Shown piece by piece: positions 49,814 through 59,697 of a stretch of DNA of 64,000 bases. The stretch's first letter is position 1, and every line of letters starts with the position of its first letter. Below the pieces are notes generated by a model. It ran no database searches. It was not told the DNA's origin and was given only the letters and a program-made list of their open reading frames with translations. A program made the position numbers and the translations under genes. Location of the stretch: positions 682,001 to 746,000 of the forward strand of contig NZ_CP162006.1 of assembly GCF_040822085.1 (NCBI RefSeq), read 5' to 3'. The stretch is from Rhodoferax sp. WC2427. GTDB lineage: Bacteria > Pseudomonadota > Gammaproteobacteria > Burkholderiales > Burkholderiaceae_C.

Positions 49814-50565
49814 CCGGCTGGCAAACCCTGCTCTACAAAGAATCGCTGCGTTTCTGGAAGGTGGGTTTCCAGACCGTGGGTGCGCCGGTACTGACTGCCG
49901 TGCTGTACCTACTGATCTTTGGCCACGTGCTCGAAGGCAAGGCGCTGGTGTACGGCACGATCAACTACACCTCTTTTCTGGTGCCCGGCCTGGTGATGAT
50001 GAGCGTGCTGCAAAACGCGTTTGCCAACAGCTCCTCGTCGTTGATCCAGAGCAAGATCATGGGCAGCCTGGTGTTTGTGCTGCTGTCGCCGCTGTCGCAC
50101 TGGGACTGGTTCTGGGCCTACGTGGGCTCGGCCATCGCGCGCGGCCTGCTGGTGGGCGTGGGTGTGTTTGCCGTCACCGCCATCTTCACCGGCGCCAGTT
50201 TTGAGGCCCCGCTGTGGATCATCGTGTTTGCGGTGCTGGGCGCGGCGCTGATGGGCACGCTGGGCATCATCGCCGGGCTGTGGGCCGAAAAGTTCGACCA
50301 GATGGCGGCGTTCCAGAACTTCGTGATCATGCCCATGACCTTTTTGAGTGGCGTGTTCTATTCCATCCATTCCCTGCCACCTTTCTGGCAAACCGTGAGC
50401 CACCTGAACCCGTTCTTCTACATGATCGACGGCTTCCGCTACGGCTTCTTTGGCGTAAGCGACGTCTCGCCCTGGCTCAGCCTGGGCATCGTGGGCGCGG
50501 CCCTGCTGGTGGTGAGCGCCATCACCGTCAACCTCTTGCGCATCGGCTACAAAATCCGCGGATAA
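49810..50565 (+). CDS. ABC-2 type exporter permease (YadH-like)
   Basis: Inner-membrane permease of 251 residues with about six hydrophobic segments (around 22-42, 57-77, 100-130, 133-158, 165-185, 222-244). It contains FVIMPMTFLSGVFYSIHSLP (about 174-193) and the HLNPFFYMIDGFRYGFFG block (about 201-218), both typical of ABC-2 transporter permeases. It overlaps the ATPase gene by 4 bp. Substrate unknown. The position between mlaB and ibaG suggests a role in envelope lipids or polysaccharides, by context only. Confidence 0.88.
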   Translation: MTGWQTLLYKESLRFWKVGFQTVGAPVLTAVLYLLIFGHVLEGKALVYGTINYTSFLVPGLVMMSVLQNAFANSSSSLIQSKIMGSLVFVLLSPLSHWDWFWAYVGSAIARGLLVGVGVFAVTAIFTGASFEAPLWIIVFAVLGAALMGTLGIIAGLWAEKFDQMAAFQNFVIMPMTFLSGVFYSIHSLPPFWQTVSHLNPFFYMIDGFRYGFFGVSDVSPWLSLGIVGAALLVVSAITVNLLRIGYKIRG

Positions 50566-50570
50566 CAAAA

Positions 50571-50813
50571 ATGACTGCTGAAGAACTCCAAACCATCATC
50601 CAATCGCACCTGCCCTGCGAGCACATCACCCTCGAAGGCGATGGCCGCCACTGGTACGCCACCATCGTATCCAGCGAGTTTGAAGGCCGCCGCGCCATCC
50701 AGCGCCACCAGCGGGTGTACGCCACGCTGGGCGCCAAGATGCACACCGATGAAGTGCATGCGCTGTCGATGAAGACCTACACGCCTGCTGAGTGGGCCGC
50801 ACTGCCCCGCTAA
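50571..50813 (+). CDS. ibaG: BolA/IbaG family iron-sulfur metabolism protein
   Basis: An 80-residue cytoplasmic BolA-like protein (YrbA/IbaG), which binds monothiol glutaredoxin and helps handle Fe-S clusters. The central block GRHWYATIVSSEFEGRRAIQ (about 25-44) with RHQRVYATLGAKMHTDEVHA (about 45-64) contains the conserved His residues and the VYATLG motif. The ATG lies 5 bp after the permease stop. Its position before murA matches the E. coli order. Confidence 0.93.
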   Translation: MTAEELQTIIQSHLPCEHITLEGDGRHWYATIVSSEFEGRRAIQRHQRVYATLGAKMHTDEVHALSMKTYTPAEWAALPR

Positions 50814-50834
50814 ACTTTTTTAGAAGAATTTTCC

Positions 50835-52111
<1,277 letters not shown>

Positions 52112-52115
<4 letters not shown>

Positions 52116-52762
52116 TCACCTTAGCCCTCTCCAAAGGCCGCATCTTTGACGACACGCTGCCGCTGTTGCGCGCTGCCGGTATCGAGGTGCTGGACGATCC
52201 CGAAAAATCCCGCAAGCTGATCCTCGACACCAACCAGCCTGGCGTGCGCGTGCTCATCGTGCGTGCCTCCGACGTGCCCACCTACGTGGAAAATGGCGGC
52301 GCCGACCTGGGCATCACCGGCAAAGACACGCTGATCGAACACGGCGGCCAGGGCCTGTACCAGCCGCTGGACCTGCAAATCGCCCAATGCCGCATCAGCG
52401 TGGCGGTGCGCAACGACTTTGACTACGAGCGCGCCGTCAAGCAGGGCTCGCGCCTGCGGGTGGCCACCAAGTACGTGGCCATCGCCCGCGAATTCTTCGC
52501 CGCCAAGGGCGTGCACGTCGATCTGATCAAGCTCTACGGCAGCATGGAGCTGGCCCCGCTGACCGGCCTGGCCGATGCCATCGTCGACCTGGTGTCCACC
52601 GGCAACACGCTACGGGCCAACCATCTGGTCGAAGTGGAGCGCATCATGGATATCAGCTCGCGCCTGGTGGTGAACCAGGCCGCGCTCAAGCTCAAGCAAG
52701 CCCCCATCCGCGCCATGATCGACGCCTTCGCAGCGGCAGTCGCCGAGCGCGCAAAAACTTGA
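52112..52762 (+). CDS. hisG: ATP phosphoribosyltransferase, short form
   Basis: First enzyme of histidine synthesis, condensing ATP with PRPP. Its 216 residues lack the C-terminal regulatory domain, so it should need the HisZ subunit, not encoded in this window. [20 protein letters not shown] (about 4-23), [16 protein letters not shown] and the PRPP-binding [20 protein letters not shown] (about 152-171) are diagnostic. It is coupled to murA upstream and hisD downstream. Confidence 0.96.
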
Positions 52763-52817
52763 ATACTATGACTTTTGTAGCTACTCCCGCCCGTCTGGTA
52801 AGCACAAGCAGCAATTT
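52761..52817. repeat. REP-like element at the hisG/hisD junction
   Basis: GACTTTTGTAGCTACTCCCG then GGTAAGCACAAGCAGCAATT match the arms and flank of the dispersed palindrome. It spans the junction and supplies the hisD start codon and about its first 17 codons. Confidence 0.65.
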
Positions 52818-54090
52818 CGAGGCTGAATTCAAAGCCCGCCTGCACTGGTCTGCCGAGGCCGACACGGCGATTGAAACCACGGTGGCCAACATCCTGGCCG
52901 ATGTGCAGCAGCGCGGCGACGTGGCGGTGCTGGAGTACACCAACCGCTTCGACGGCCTGCACGCCAACACCCTGGCCGAGCTGGAGCTGACCCAGGCCGA
53001 GCTCAAAGCCGCCTTCGATGCCATCCCTGCCCAGCAGCGCGAAGCCCTGCAGGCCGCCGCCGCCCGCGTGCGCACCTACCACGAGGCGCAGAAAAAGGCC
53101 TCGGGCGAGAGCTGGAGCTACCGGGACGCCGACGGCACCCTGCTGGGCCAAAAGGTCACGCCGCTGGACCGCGTGGGCATCTACGTGCCCGGTGGCAAGG
53201 CCGCCTACCCCTCCAGCGTGCTGATGAACGCCATTCCCGCCCACGTGGCGGGCGTGGGCGAGATCATCATGGTGGTGCCCACCCCGCGGGGTGAAAAGAA
53301 CGCCCTGGTGCTGGCCGCCGCCTATGTGGCCGGTGTCACCCGTGCCTACACCATCGGCGGCGCGCAGGCCGTGGCCGCGCTGGCTTACGGTACGGCCACC
53401 ATCCCCAACGTGCACAAGATCACCGGCCCCGGCAACGCCTATGTGGCCGCCGCCAAGCGCCGTGTGTTCGGCACCGTGGGCATCGACATGATTGCCGGGC
53501 CCAGCGAGATTCTGGTGCTGGCCGACGGCAGCACCCCGCCGGACTGGGTGGCCATGGACCTGTTCAGCCAGGCCGAGCACGATGAGCTGGCGCAAAGCAT
53601 CCTGCTGTGCCCCGATGCCGCGTATATCGACCAGGTGCAGGCGTCCATCAACCGCCTGCTCAATGAAATGCCTCGCGCCGAGATCATCGCCAAGTCGCTC
53701 ACCGGCCGCGGCGCGCTGATCCAGACCCGCAGCATGGAAGAGGCCTGCGAGATCAGCAACCGCATCGCCCCCGAGCATTTGGAGGTGAGCAGTACCGACC
53801 CGCACCGCTGGGAGCCGCTGCTCAAGCACGCCGGAGCCATCTTTCTGGGGGCCTACACCTCGGAGAGCCTGGGCGACTACTGCGCCGGACCCAACCACGT
53901 GCTGCCCACCGCAGGCACGGCGCGCTTCTCCAGCCCGCTGGGCGTCTACGACTTTCAAAAGCGCAGCAGCCTGATCGAAGTCAGCCAGGCCGGTGCCCAG
54001 GAACTGGGCCGCATCGCCGCCGAGCTGGCCTACGGCGAAGGCCTGCAGGCCCACGCCCGGGCCGCGGAAATGCGCTTAGACAAAAAATAA
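52768..54090 (+). CDS. hisD: histidinol dehydrogenase
   Basis: NAD- and zinc-dependent enzyme for the last two steps of histidine synthesis, 440 residues from ATG 52768 (TTG 52759 would add three). [10 protein letters not shown] (about 246-255), [11 protein letters not shown] with a zinc ligand, and the long C-terminal block [20 protein letters not shown] (about 362-381) are diagnostic. The first 17 or so residues lie within a REP-like sequence before the conserved [11 protein letters not shown]. The gene ends at another palindrome copy. Confidence 0.96.
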   Translation: MTFVATPARLVSTSSNFEAEFKARLHWSAEADTAIETTVANILADVQQRGDVAVLEYTNRFDGLHANTLAELELTQAELKAAFDAIPAQQREALQAAAARVRTYHEAQKKASGESWSYRDADGTLLGQKVTPLDRVGIYVPGGKAAYPSSVLMNAIPAHVAGVGEIIMVVPTPRGEKNALVLAAAYVAGVTRAYTIGGAQAVAALAYGTATIPNVHKITGPGNAYVAAAKRRVFGTVGIDMIAGPSEILVLADGSTPPDWVAMDLFSQAEHDELAQSILLCPDAAYIDQVQASINRLLNEMPRAEIIAKSLTGRGALIQTRSMEEACEISNRIAPEHLEVSSTDPHRWEPLLKHAGAIFLGAYTSESLGDYCAGPNHVLPTAGTARFSSPLGVYDFQKRSSLIEVSQAGAQELGRIAAELAYGEGLQAHARAAEMRLDKK

Positions 54091-54107
54091 GCCTTTTTTC
54101 AGGCATA

Positions 54108-54158
54108 AAAATAGCTGCTACCGCTTATTTAATAAGCGTGAGCAGCTATTTTTTTTGA
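54108..54158. repeat. dispersed palindromic (REP-like) element, best copy; likely bidirectional terminator
   Basis: The most symmetric copy: AAAATAGCTGCTACCGCTTA with T, then ATAAGCGTGAGCAGCTATTT with more T. The arms pair almost fully and A/T runs flank both sides, so it can terminate transcription from hisD and from the convergent asparagine-synthetase-like gene. Confidence 0.85.
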
Positions 54159-54179
54159 TGTTAAAAACGATAGCGAGTC

Positions 54180-55859
54180 TTAACCGGGCATCTTGTACTC
54201 TGGCGCATGCGCCTGCAGCCACTGCTCCAGCATCATCAAAATCCACACCATTTCACCAAAATAGCCGGGGTGCTCCTGCAGCCGCTCGGTCAGCAGGCTG
54301 CGGATGAACTCGGGGCGCACGATGTTGCGGGTGGCCAGGCTGTTGAGGGAGTCGGTGGCGACTGCTCTGAGGCCATCGTGGCGGGTGGCCCACACGCCGA
54401 AGGGCAGGCCGAAGCCCTGTTTTTTCTTGGTCAGAATTTCGTCGGGCAGGAAGCCGCGCAGGGCTTCCTTGAAGAACCAGCGCAGCTTCAGGCCCTTGAG
54501 CTTGTACTCCAGCGGCAGCTTGAGCGAGAAGTCCAGCAGCGCTTCGTTCAGCATGGGAAAGCCCACGTTTAGACCGGCCAGCCGGGTGGTGCCGCAGACC
54601 TTGGGCAGGTCGCTTTCGGCCAGGGTGTAGCGCCAGTCGAAGGCCAGCATGCGGTTGAGCTGGCTGCCGGTGGTAGGCAGGTTCCAGATGCCGCGCTGCT
54701 GCTCGGCCGGGCCCTGGATGTTGACCTGGCTCAGGAATGCCGGGGTCAGCACATCGTTCACGCCCAGGCGCAGCAGCAGGTTGTACATCTGCAGGCGGTC
54801 GGGCAGCGGCACCTTGGCCTGTTCCACATAGCTGGAGGCTTTGCTGAGCAGAGAAATGCTGCTCTCGGCGGTTTGGGCCAGCACCGGCTCCATCAGGCCC
54901 TTGCGGATGCCGCTGGGCAGCATGTCGTACCAGCCGAACACGCGCTGCTTGGCGTAGCGGCTGTTGCCGCCAAAGAGTTCGTCGCCGCCGTCACCGGCCA
55001 AAATTTTGGTCACACCGTCGTCCTTGGCCTTGCGGGCGCAGTAGTACGAGGGCAGGGCGGACGAGTTGCCAAACGGCTGGTCGTAGGAGCGGGCCACGTC
55101 GGCAATGCTGGCCACCAGGTCGTCGGGGGTGACGTAGTACTCGTGGTGCTCGGTATTGAAGTGGCGCGAGGCCAGCCGGGCGTATTCCATCTCGTCGTAG
55201 CCCTCGGCATCGAAGCCGATGGAGTAGGTGGCAGCCTTCTGGCCCTGCTTGCCGCCGATCTCGCTGAGCATGCCCGCCACGGTGGAGCTGTCGGTGCCGC
55301 CGCTTAAAAAGCAGGCGGCGGTGCCGCCGTCGAGCTGGGCGCTGACGGCGCTGCGCACCAGGCCGCGGAACTCCTCGCGCAGGCTGTTGAACGAGGCGCT
55401 GCGCGGCTCGATGAAGGTGGGGACCCAGTAGGGTGCTACCGTCAGTTTGCCGTGCTCAAACAGCGCGTAGTGGCCTGGCGGCAGGCGGAACACGCCTTTG
55501 AAGATGGTGCGCGGCGAGGGGATGGCGTGGAAGTACAGGTAGTCGAAGATGGCCTGCGGGTCGATGTCGGCCCCATCGGCAAGTGCATCGGCGCGGCCCG
55601 CAAAGCGGATCTGCCCGTCCACCACCCGGTAGCACAGGCTGCGGATGGCAAAGCGGTCCACCGCCAAAAACGTGCGGCCCGAGGGCTCTTGCAGCCCCAC
55701 CGCGAAGTCGCCCGTGGCCTGCAGCGCAGCGCTGCTGGCATCGGCGGCGCAGGCGGCTTGCCAGGCGGCCAGCGGGCCCTCGGAGCTTGCGAGCGCGGCC
55801 AGGCGGGCATCGGTGAAGCGGGGGCTGCCGAGAACCAGGGAGGGGGTGTGTGAGGACAT
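54180..55859 (-). CDS. asparagine synthetase-like enzyme lacking the N-terminal cysteine
   Basis: A 559-residue protein built like class II asparagine synthetase: a glutaminase-like N-terminal domain (about 1-190) and an ATP-pyrophosphatase synthetase domain with SGGTDSST (about 217-224) and AGDGGDELFGGN (about 298-309). The N-terminal catalytic Cys2 of glutamine-using enzymes is absent; the protein starts MSSHTPSLVLGSPRF. It may use ammonia or another amine, as do homologues in polysaccharide and exosortase loci. ATG 55859 is preferred because the longer frame to 55976 adds unconserved residues. The beta-helix protein gene lies just upstream on the same strand (25 bp gap). Confidence 0.82.
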   Translation of the reverse strand: MSSHTPSLVLGSPRFTDARLAALASSEGPLAAWQAACAADASSAALQATGDFAVGLQEPSGRTFLAVDRFAIRSLCYRVVDGQIRFAGRADALADGADIDPQAIFDYLYFHAIPSPRTIFKGVFRLPPGHYALFEHGKLTVAPYWVPTFIEPRSASFNSLREEFRGLVRSAVSAQLDGGTAACFLSGGTDSSTVAGMLSEIGGKQGQKAATYSIGFDAEGYDEMEYARLASRHFNTEHHEYYVTPDDLVASIADVARSYDQPFGNSSALPSYYCARKAKDDGVTKILAGDGGDELFGGNSRYAKQRVFGWYDMLPSGIRKGLMEPVLAQTAESSISLLSKASSYVEQAKVPLPDRLQMYNLLLRLGVNDVLTPAFLSQVNIQGPAEQQRGIWNLPTTGSQLNRMLAFDWRYTLAESDLPKVCGTTRLAGLNVGFPMLNEALLDFSLKLPLEYKLKGLKLRWFFKEALRGFLPDEILTKKKQGFGLPFGVWATRHDGLRAVATDSLNSLATRNIVRPEFIRSLLTERLQEHPGYFGEMVWILMMLEQWLQAHAPEYKMPG

Positions 55860-55884
55860 AGTGGGGGCGTAAAAAGCAAAAATA

Positions 55885-57039
55885 TCAGGGCTGGCGCGCC
55901 AGCAGGCGCTGCATCGCACCGGGATTATGCGGGGCAATGTCGAGCGCAATGCTCTTGGCGGTGTGACTATATTCACGCTGCGCTTGCAGGGTTTTGTCCA
56001 GGGCGATGGCTTTGCCCCGCAGCGGCGAGCCCGTCCGCAGCCGGTAGTCGCCGCCGGGTGCCAGGCTGCCGCGGTCGGTGGTGAAATTGTTGCGGAAGTC
56101 GCCCGGCGTGGTGGCCTGCAGCGGCGCGGTACCGACCAGCAGGTTGTTCACGGCCAGCACGGCATCGGCCCCGGGTTTGACCTTCAGCCAGACACCGCCC
56201 TGGGGCAGGTCGTCCACCAGGGTGTTGTAGGCCAGGCTGAGCTGGTTGACCGGCCAGGTGTAGCCCTCGGCCCCGAAGGAGATGAGCACCGGGTTTTCGG
56301 TCAACGGGCCCTGCTGGATGGTGTTGCCCACCACCACCGCCACGCCGCCGTTGGGAAACTCCAGCTCGTAGCTGGCGCTGCCGCCGTCGTCGGTGAGGCG
56401 GTTGTACAAGATGTTGCTTTGCGCGGCGCGGCTTTTCAGCAGGTGGCCGGTGCGGGCGTGGTGCAGGTAACTGCCGGTAACAGTGGCCCGGGCGATCTGG
56501 CCGATGTAGAGGTTGTGGTTGTGCCCGTCGGGGCGCATGTTGTAGGCGAATTCGCTGTTTTCCACCTCCAGCACGGCGTGGGGGTCGTTGCCGGTGAGCA
56601 GGCCCATTTCGTTGTGCGTGAAGCTGCAGTTGCGCACCACCAGCCAGCCGCTGTCGAAGCGGATACCCGCGCCATTGCGGCCCGCCACCTGCGCGCCTTC
56701 AAAGTCAAAGCCTTCCACGGTGAACTTCGGGCTGCGCACCACCCAGATGCCTTTGTCTTCTGCCGCCGCACCGTTGGCCAGCAGGCGTACCCGGCCGCCC
56801 ACCGCACGCAGCGTCAGGTTGGGCTGGGTCCACACGGCCACGTCGCCCAGGTAGTCGCCCGCATCCACTTCGATCAAGGTGTCTGCGCCCGCCACACGGG
56901 CGGCAGCAGCTATTGTTTTGATAGTTCGCGAGGGACCGACCTGCAGCGTGGTGGGCGCACTCTGGGCCAGCGCCGCACTGCACAGCAGCAGCCACAGGGC
57001 TAAAAAACGGACGTAACGCCAAAGTTGGAAGGTTGTCAT
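55885..57039 (-). CDS. secreted right-handed parallel beta-helix protein
   Basis: A 384-residue exported protein. A signal peptide (about 1-26, ending ALAQS) is followed by GPSRTIKTIAAAARVAGADT, the typical start of pectate-lyase-like/NosD-type beta-helices, and repeated short strands such as VRNCSFTHNEMGLLTGND and VENSEFAYNMRPDGHNHNLY. No catalytic set that I can name is visible, so it may bind, cleave or epimerise a polysaccharide. It is upstream of the asparagine-synthetase-like gene and divergent from a glycosyltransferase gene. Confidence 0.78.
   Translation of the reverse strand: MTTFQLWRYVRFLALWLLLCSAALAQSAPTTLQVGPSRTIKTIAAAARVAGADTLIEVDAGDYLGDVAVWTQPNLTLRAVGGRVRLLANGAAAEDKGIWVVRSPKFTVEGFDFEGAQVAGRNGAGIRFDSGWLVVRNCSFTHNEMGLLTGNDPHAVLEVENSEFAYNMRPDGHNHNLYIGQIARATVTGSYLHHARTGHLLKSRAAQSNILYNRLTDDGGSASYELEFPNGGVAVVVGNTIQQGPLTENPVLISFGAEGYTWPVNQLSLAYNTLVDDLPQGGVWLKVKPGADAVLAVNNLLVGTAPLQATTPGDFRNNFTTDRGSLAPGGDYRLRTGSPLRGKAIALDKTLQAQREYSHTAKSIALDIAPHNPGAMQRLLARQP
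56902..56927. repeat. half REP-like element in the beta-helix gene
   Basis: GGCAGCAGCTATTGTTTTGA followed by TAG matches the right arm and flank of the dispersed palindrome. It encodes about residues 38-46 of the beta-helix protein in frame. Confidence 0.45.
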
Positions 57040-57113
57040 AGGTGCAGGGCATTCTGCCGGATGCCGTGTCACGCTTCTCCCCGTATGATCTCGCAGCAGA
57101 AATTAACCGAGGA

Positions 57114-57167
57114 CTTACGCAGCCTCCCCTGTGTTGCCCTCTGGGCGCACAGGGGAGGCTGCGCAAG
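57114..57167. repeat. 20-bp inverted repeat in the 5' region of the glycosyltransferase
   Basis: CTTACGCAGCCTCCCCTGTG (57114-57133) pairs with CACAGGGGAGGCTGCGCAAG (57148-57167), 19 of 20 positions, around a 14-nt loop. It has no T-tract and differs from the other palindromes. It lies 21 bp before the glycosyltransferase GTG and 75 bp from the divergent beta-helix gene start. Confidence 0.85.
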
Positions 57168-57188
57168 CCATGTAACCAAGGTCCCCGT

Positions 57189-58421
57189 GTGAAAACAGTT
57201 TTGATGATCGCCTACCACTTCCCGCCGCTGGCGGGCAGCAGTGGTATCCAACGGACCTTGCGTTTTGTGCAGCACCTGCCCGCGCTGGGCTGGAAGCCGG
57301 TGGTGCTGACCGCCGACCCGCGCGCCTACGAGCGCACCAGCCCCGATTTGATGCGCGACGTGCCCGAGGGCACCGTGGTGCGCCGCGCCTTCGCCCTCGA
57401 CACCGCGCGGCACCTGAACATCCAGGGCCGCTACATGGGCTGGATGGCCCGGCCCGACCGCTGGATCAGCTGGCGGTTTGACGCGGTGCGCCAGGGCCTG
57501 CAACTCATCAAGCAATTCAAGCCCGACGCGATCTGGTCCACCTACCCGATTGCCACCGCCCACGTGATTGCCCAGCAGTTGCACCACAAGACCGGCCTGC
57601 CCTGGATTGCCGACTTCCGCGACCCGATGGCGCAAGACGGCTACCCCGCCGACCCCGTCACCTGGCGCAGCTACCAGCGTATCGAGCAAGAGGCGGTAGA
57701 GCAGGCCAGCCGCAGCGTCTTCACCACCCCCGGTGCCGCGCAGATGTACCGCGAGCGCTACCCCCAGGCCGCCAGCCGCATCACCGTGCTGGAAAACGGC
57801 TACGACGAGGAAAGCTTTGCCAACGCGCCCCGCGCCCCGGTGCGTGCGCTGACCGACGACCAGCCCGTGGTGCTGCTGCACAGCGGCATCGTCTACCCGT
57901 CCGAGCGCGACCCGACCCAGCTGTTCCAGGCCCTGCAGCGCCTGAAGGCCAGTGGAGCGTTGACCGCCCGGCAGCTGCAGATCCGCTTCCGCGCCTCGGC
58001 CCATGACGACATGCTGACCCAGTTGGCCACCCAGCACGGCGTGCAGGATTTCATCGAGCTTAGCCCCGCCGTGCCGTACCGCGAGGCGCTGGCCGAGATG
58101 CTGTCGGTGGATGCCTTGCTGGTCATGCAGGCCAGCAACTGCAACGCCCAGATTCCGGCCAAGATCTACGAGTACCTGCGCGCTGGCCGCCCCATCCTCG
58201 GCCTGACCGACCCGGTGGGCGACACCGCCGGTGTGCTGCGCGGTGCCGGGCTGGAGGCCATGGCGCGCATCGACTCGGCCGACGAGATTGCCGCCCTGCT
58301 GCCGCAGTTTGTGGCCGCCGTGCGGGCCCAGGCGGTGCGTTTGCCCGACCCCGCCGCCGTCAAGAACGCTTCGCGCCAGGGCCGGTCGCAGGCGTTTGCG
58401 GAGTTGCTGGCGGGTTTGTAA
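57189..58421 (+). CDS. GT4-type glycosyltransferase
   Basis: A 410-residue cytoplasmic or membrane-associated sugar transferase. The N-terminal motif YHFPPLAGSSGIQRTLRF (about 9-26) is typical of this group of GT-B enzymes, and DFRDPMAQDGYPADP (about 145-159) follows. The C-terminal domain has ENGYDEESF, VPYREALAEMLSVDALLVMQ (about 294-313) and the nucleotide-sugar-binding IPAKIYEYLRAGRPILGL (about 322-339). The start is GTG 57189; the frame extends upstream through an inverted repeat but those residues are not conserved. It belongs by context to the small polysaccharide locus. Its 3' end overlaps the convergent kinase gene by 62 bp. Confidence 0.85.
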   Translation: MKTVLMIAYHFPPLAGSSGIQRTLRFVQHLPALGWKPVVLTADPRAYERTSPDLMRDVPEGTVVRRAFALDTARHLNIQGRYMGWMARPDRWISWRFDAVRQGLQLIKQFKPDAIWSTYPIATAHVIAQQLHHKTGLPWIADFRDPMAQDGYPADPVTWRSYQRIEQEAVEQASRSVFTTPGAAQMYRERYPQAASRITVLENGYDEESFANAPRAPVRALTDDQPVVLLHSGIVYPSERDPTQLFQALQRLKASGALTARQLQIRFRASAHDDMLTQLATQHGVQDFIELSPAVPYREALAEMLSVDALLVMQASNCNAQIPAKIYEYLRAGRPILGLTDPVGDTAGVLRGAGLEAMARIDSADEIAALLPQFVAAVRAQAVRLPDPAAVKNASRQGRSQAFAELLAGL

Positions 58422-59697
58422 ACACCAGCGCCGCCCGCAGCCCGCCCAGCGAGGGCGAGGTGTCCAGGCGCAGTGCCGCTCCGTGTGCCTGCGCAATCGT
58501 CTGGGCAATCGCCAAACCCAGCCCGCTGCCACCCGCCGTGGCCTCGGGGCTGCGGTAGAAGCGGTCAAATACCTTTTCCAGATCGGCGGGCGCAATGCCG
58601 GGGCCGGAGTCTTCCACGGTCAGCACGGGCGCGCCGTGGTCCGAGGCGATGGCCACATCCACCCGGCCGTGCGCGGGCGTGTATTTCAGCGCGTTGTCCA
58701 GCAGGTTGCGCAGCAGGATGCGCAGCGCGTCGGGGTGGCCCTGCACCACCACCGGGCCGCTGGGGGCAACACCCAGGTCGATGTGGCGCTCTTGCGCCTG
58801 CGGCAGCGCTTCTTCCACCGCCAGGCGCACCAGGTCGTGCAGGGGCACGGGCTCGGGCGGGGTGCCCGCGGCGGACTCCTGGCGGGCCAGCACCAGCAGC
58901 TGGTGCATCAGCCGCACCGCGCGGTCGATGCCCTGGTGCAGGCGGGCAATGGCGACACTGCGGCTGGTCGCATCGGGCGCGCGGTCCAGTGCCTGGGCCT
59001 GCAGTTTCAGGGCCGTGAGCGGTGAGCGCAGCTCGTGCGCGGCGTTGGCGACAAAAGATTTTTGGGCGGCGAAGGCGGTGTGCACGCGGCCAAACAGCAG
59101 GTTCAACTCGCGCACCAGGGGCAGCACTTCGTCGGGCAGGTCGGCTTCGGGCAGGGGCGACAGGTCATCGACCGCACGGGCGGCCACCTGCTGGCGGGTG
59201 CGCTCCAGCGGCTTCAGGGCGCTGCTGATGGCCCACCACAGCGCGACCATCAGCAGCGGGACCATGGTGGCCATGGGCAGCATGGCGCGCACTGCCAGGG
59301 CGCGGGCGCGGGCCTGGCGGGCACTCAGGTCCTGCGCAATCTGGATAGTCTGCGCCGGGGTCTGGATGGAGTAGACGCGGTAGCGCGTGCCGTTTTGTTC
59401 CACATCCGAAAAGCCCAGCACGGCCTGGGGTGGCAGGCGGTTGCGGTGCGACTGGAACAGCTGCACGCCGTTGGCGCTCCAGATCTGCACCTCGTAGTCG
59501 GCTTCATCGGGGGCCTGGGGCGCGCTTTGGCTCAGGGCCCCATTGCGCAGCGCAAAGGCCATTTGCTGCAGGTGGTAGTCGAACATTTCGTCGGCCTGCT
59601 GCAGCGCGCCGCGGTAGGCGGACGCCGCCTGGAACAGTGCAGCCACCACGATGGCGGTCATCACCGAGCCCAGCAGGCGGCGGCGTATCGAGTTCAT
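58360..59697 (-). CDS. sensor histidine kinase (QseC/TctE-like)
   Basis: Inner-membrane sensor of 445 residues. Helix 1 lies near 10-30, a periplasmic domain of about 125 residues follows, and helix 2 near 155-175. After a HAMP-like linker comes the phosphorylated His in ANAAHELRSPLTALKLQAQA (about 232-251), then the N box NLLDNALKYTP, and G boxes DSGPGIAPADLEKVFDRFYR and GGSGLGLAIAQTIAQAHGAA. ATG 59697 overlaps the response regulator stop as ATGA, so they form a two-component pair. Its signal is unknown; QseC, PmrB and TctE are relatives. Confidence 0.9.
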   Translation of the reverse strand: MNSIRRRLLGSVMTAIVVAALFQAASAYRGALQQADEMFDYHLQQMAFALRNGALSQSAPQAPDEADYEVQIWSANGVQLFQSHRNRLPPQAVLGFSDVEQNGTRYRVYSIQTPAQTIQIAQDLSARQARARALAVRAMLPMATMVPLLMVALWWAISSALKPLERTRQQVAARAVDDLSPLPEADLPDEVLPLVRELNLLFGRVHTAFAAQKSFVANAAHELRSPLTALKLQAQALDRAPDATSRSVAIARLHQGIDRAVRLMHQLLVLARQESAAGTPPEPVPLHDLVRLAVEEALPQAQERHIDLGVAPSGPVVVQGHPDALRILLRNLLDNALKYTPAHGRVDVAIASDHGAPVLTVEDSGPGIAPADLEKVFDRFYRSPEATAGGSGLGLAIAQTIAQAHGAALRLDTSPSLGGLRAALVFTNPPATPQTPATGPGAKRS

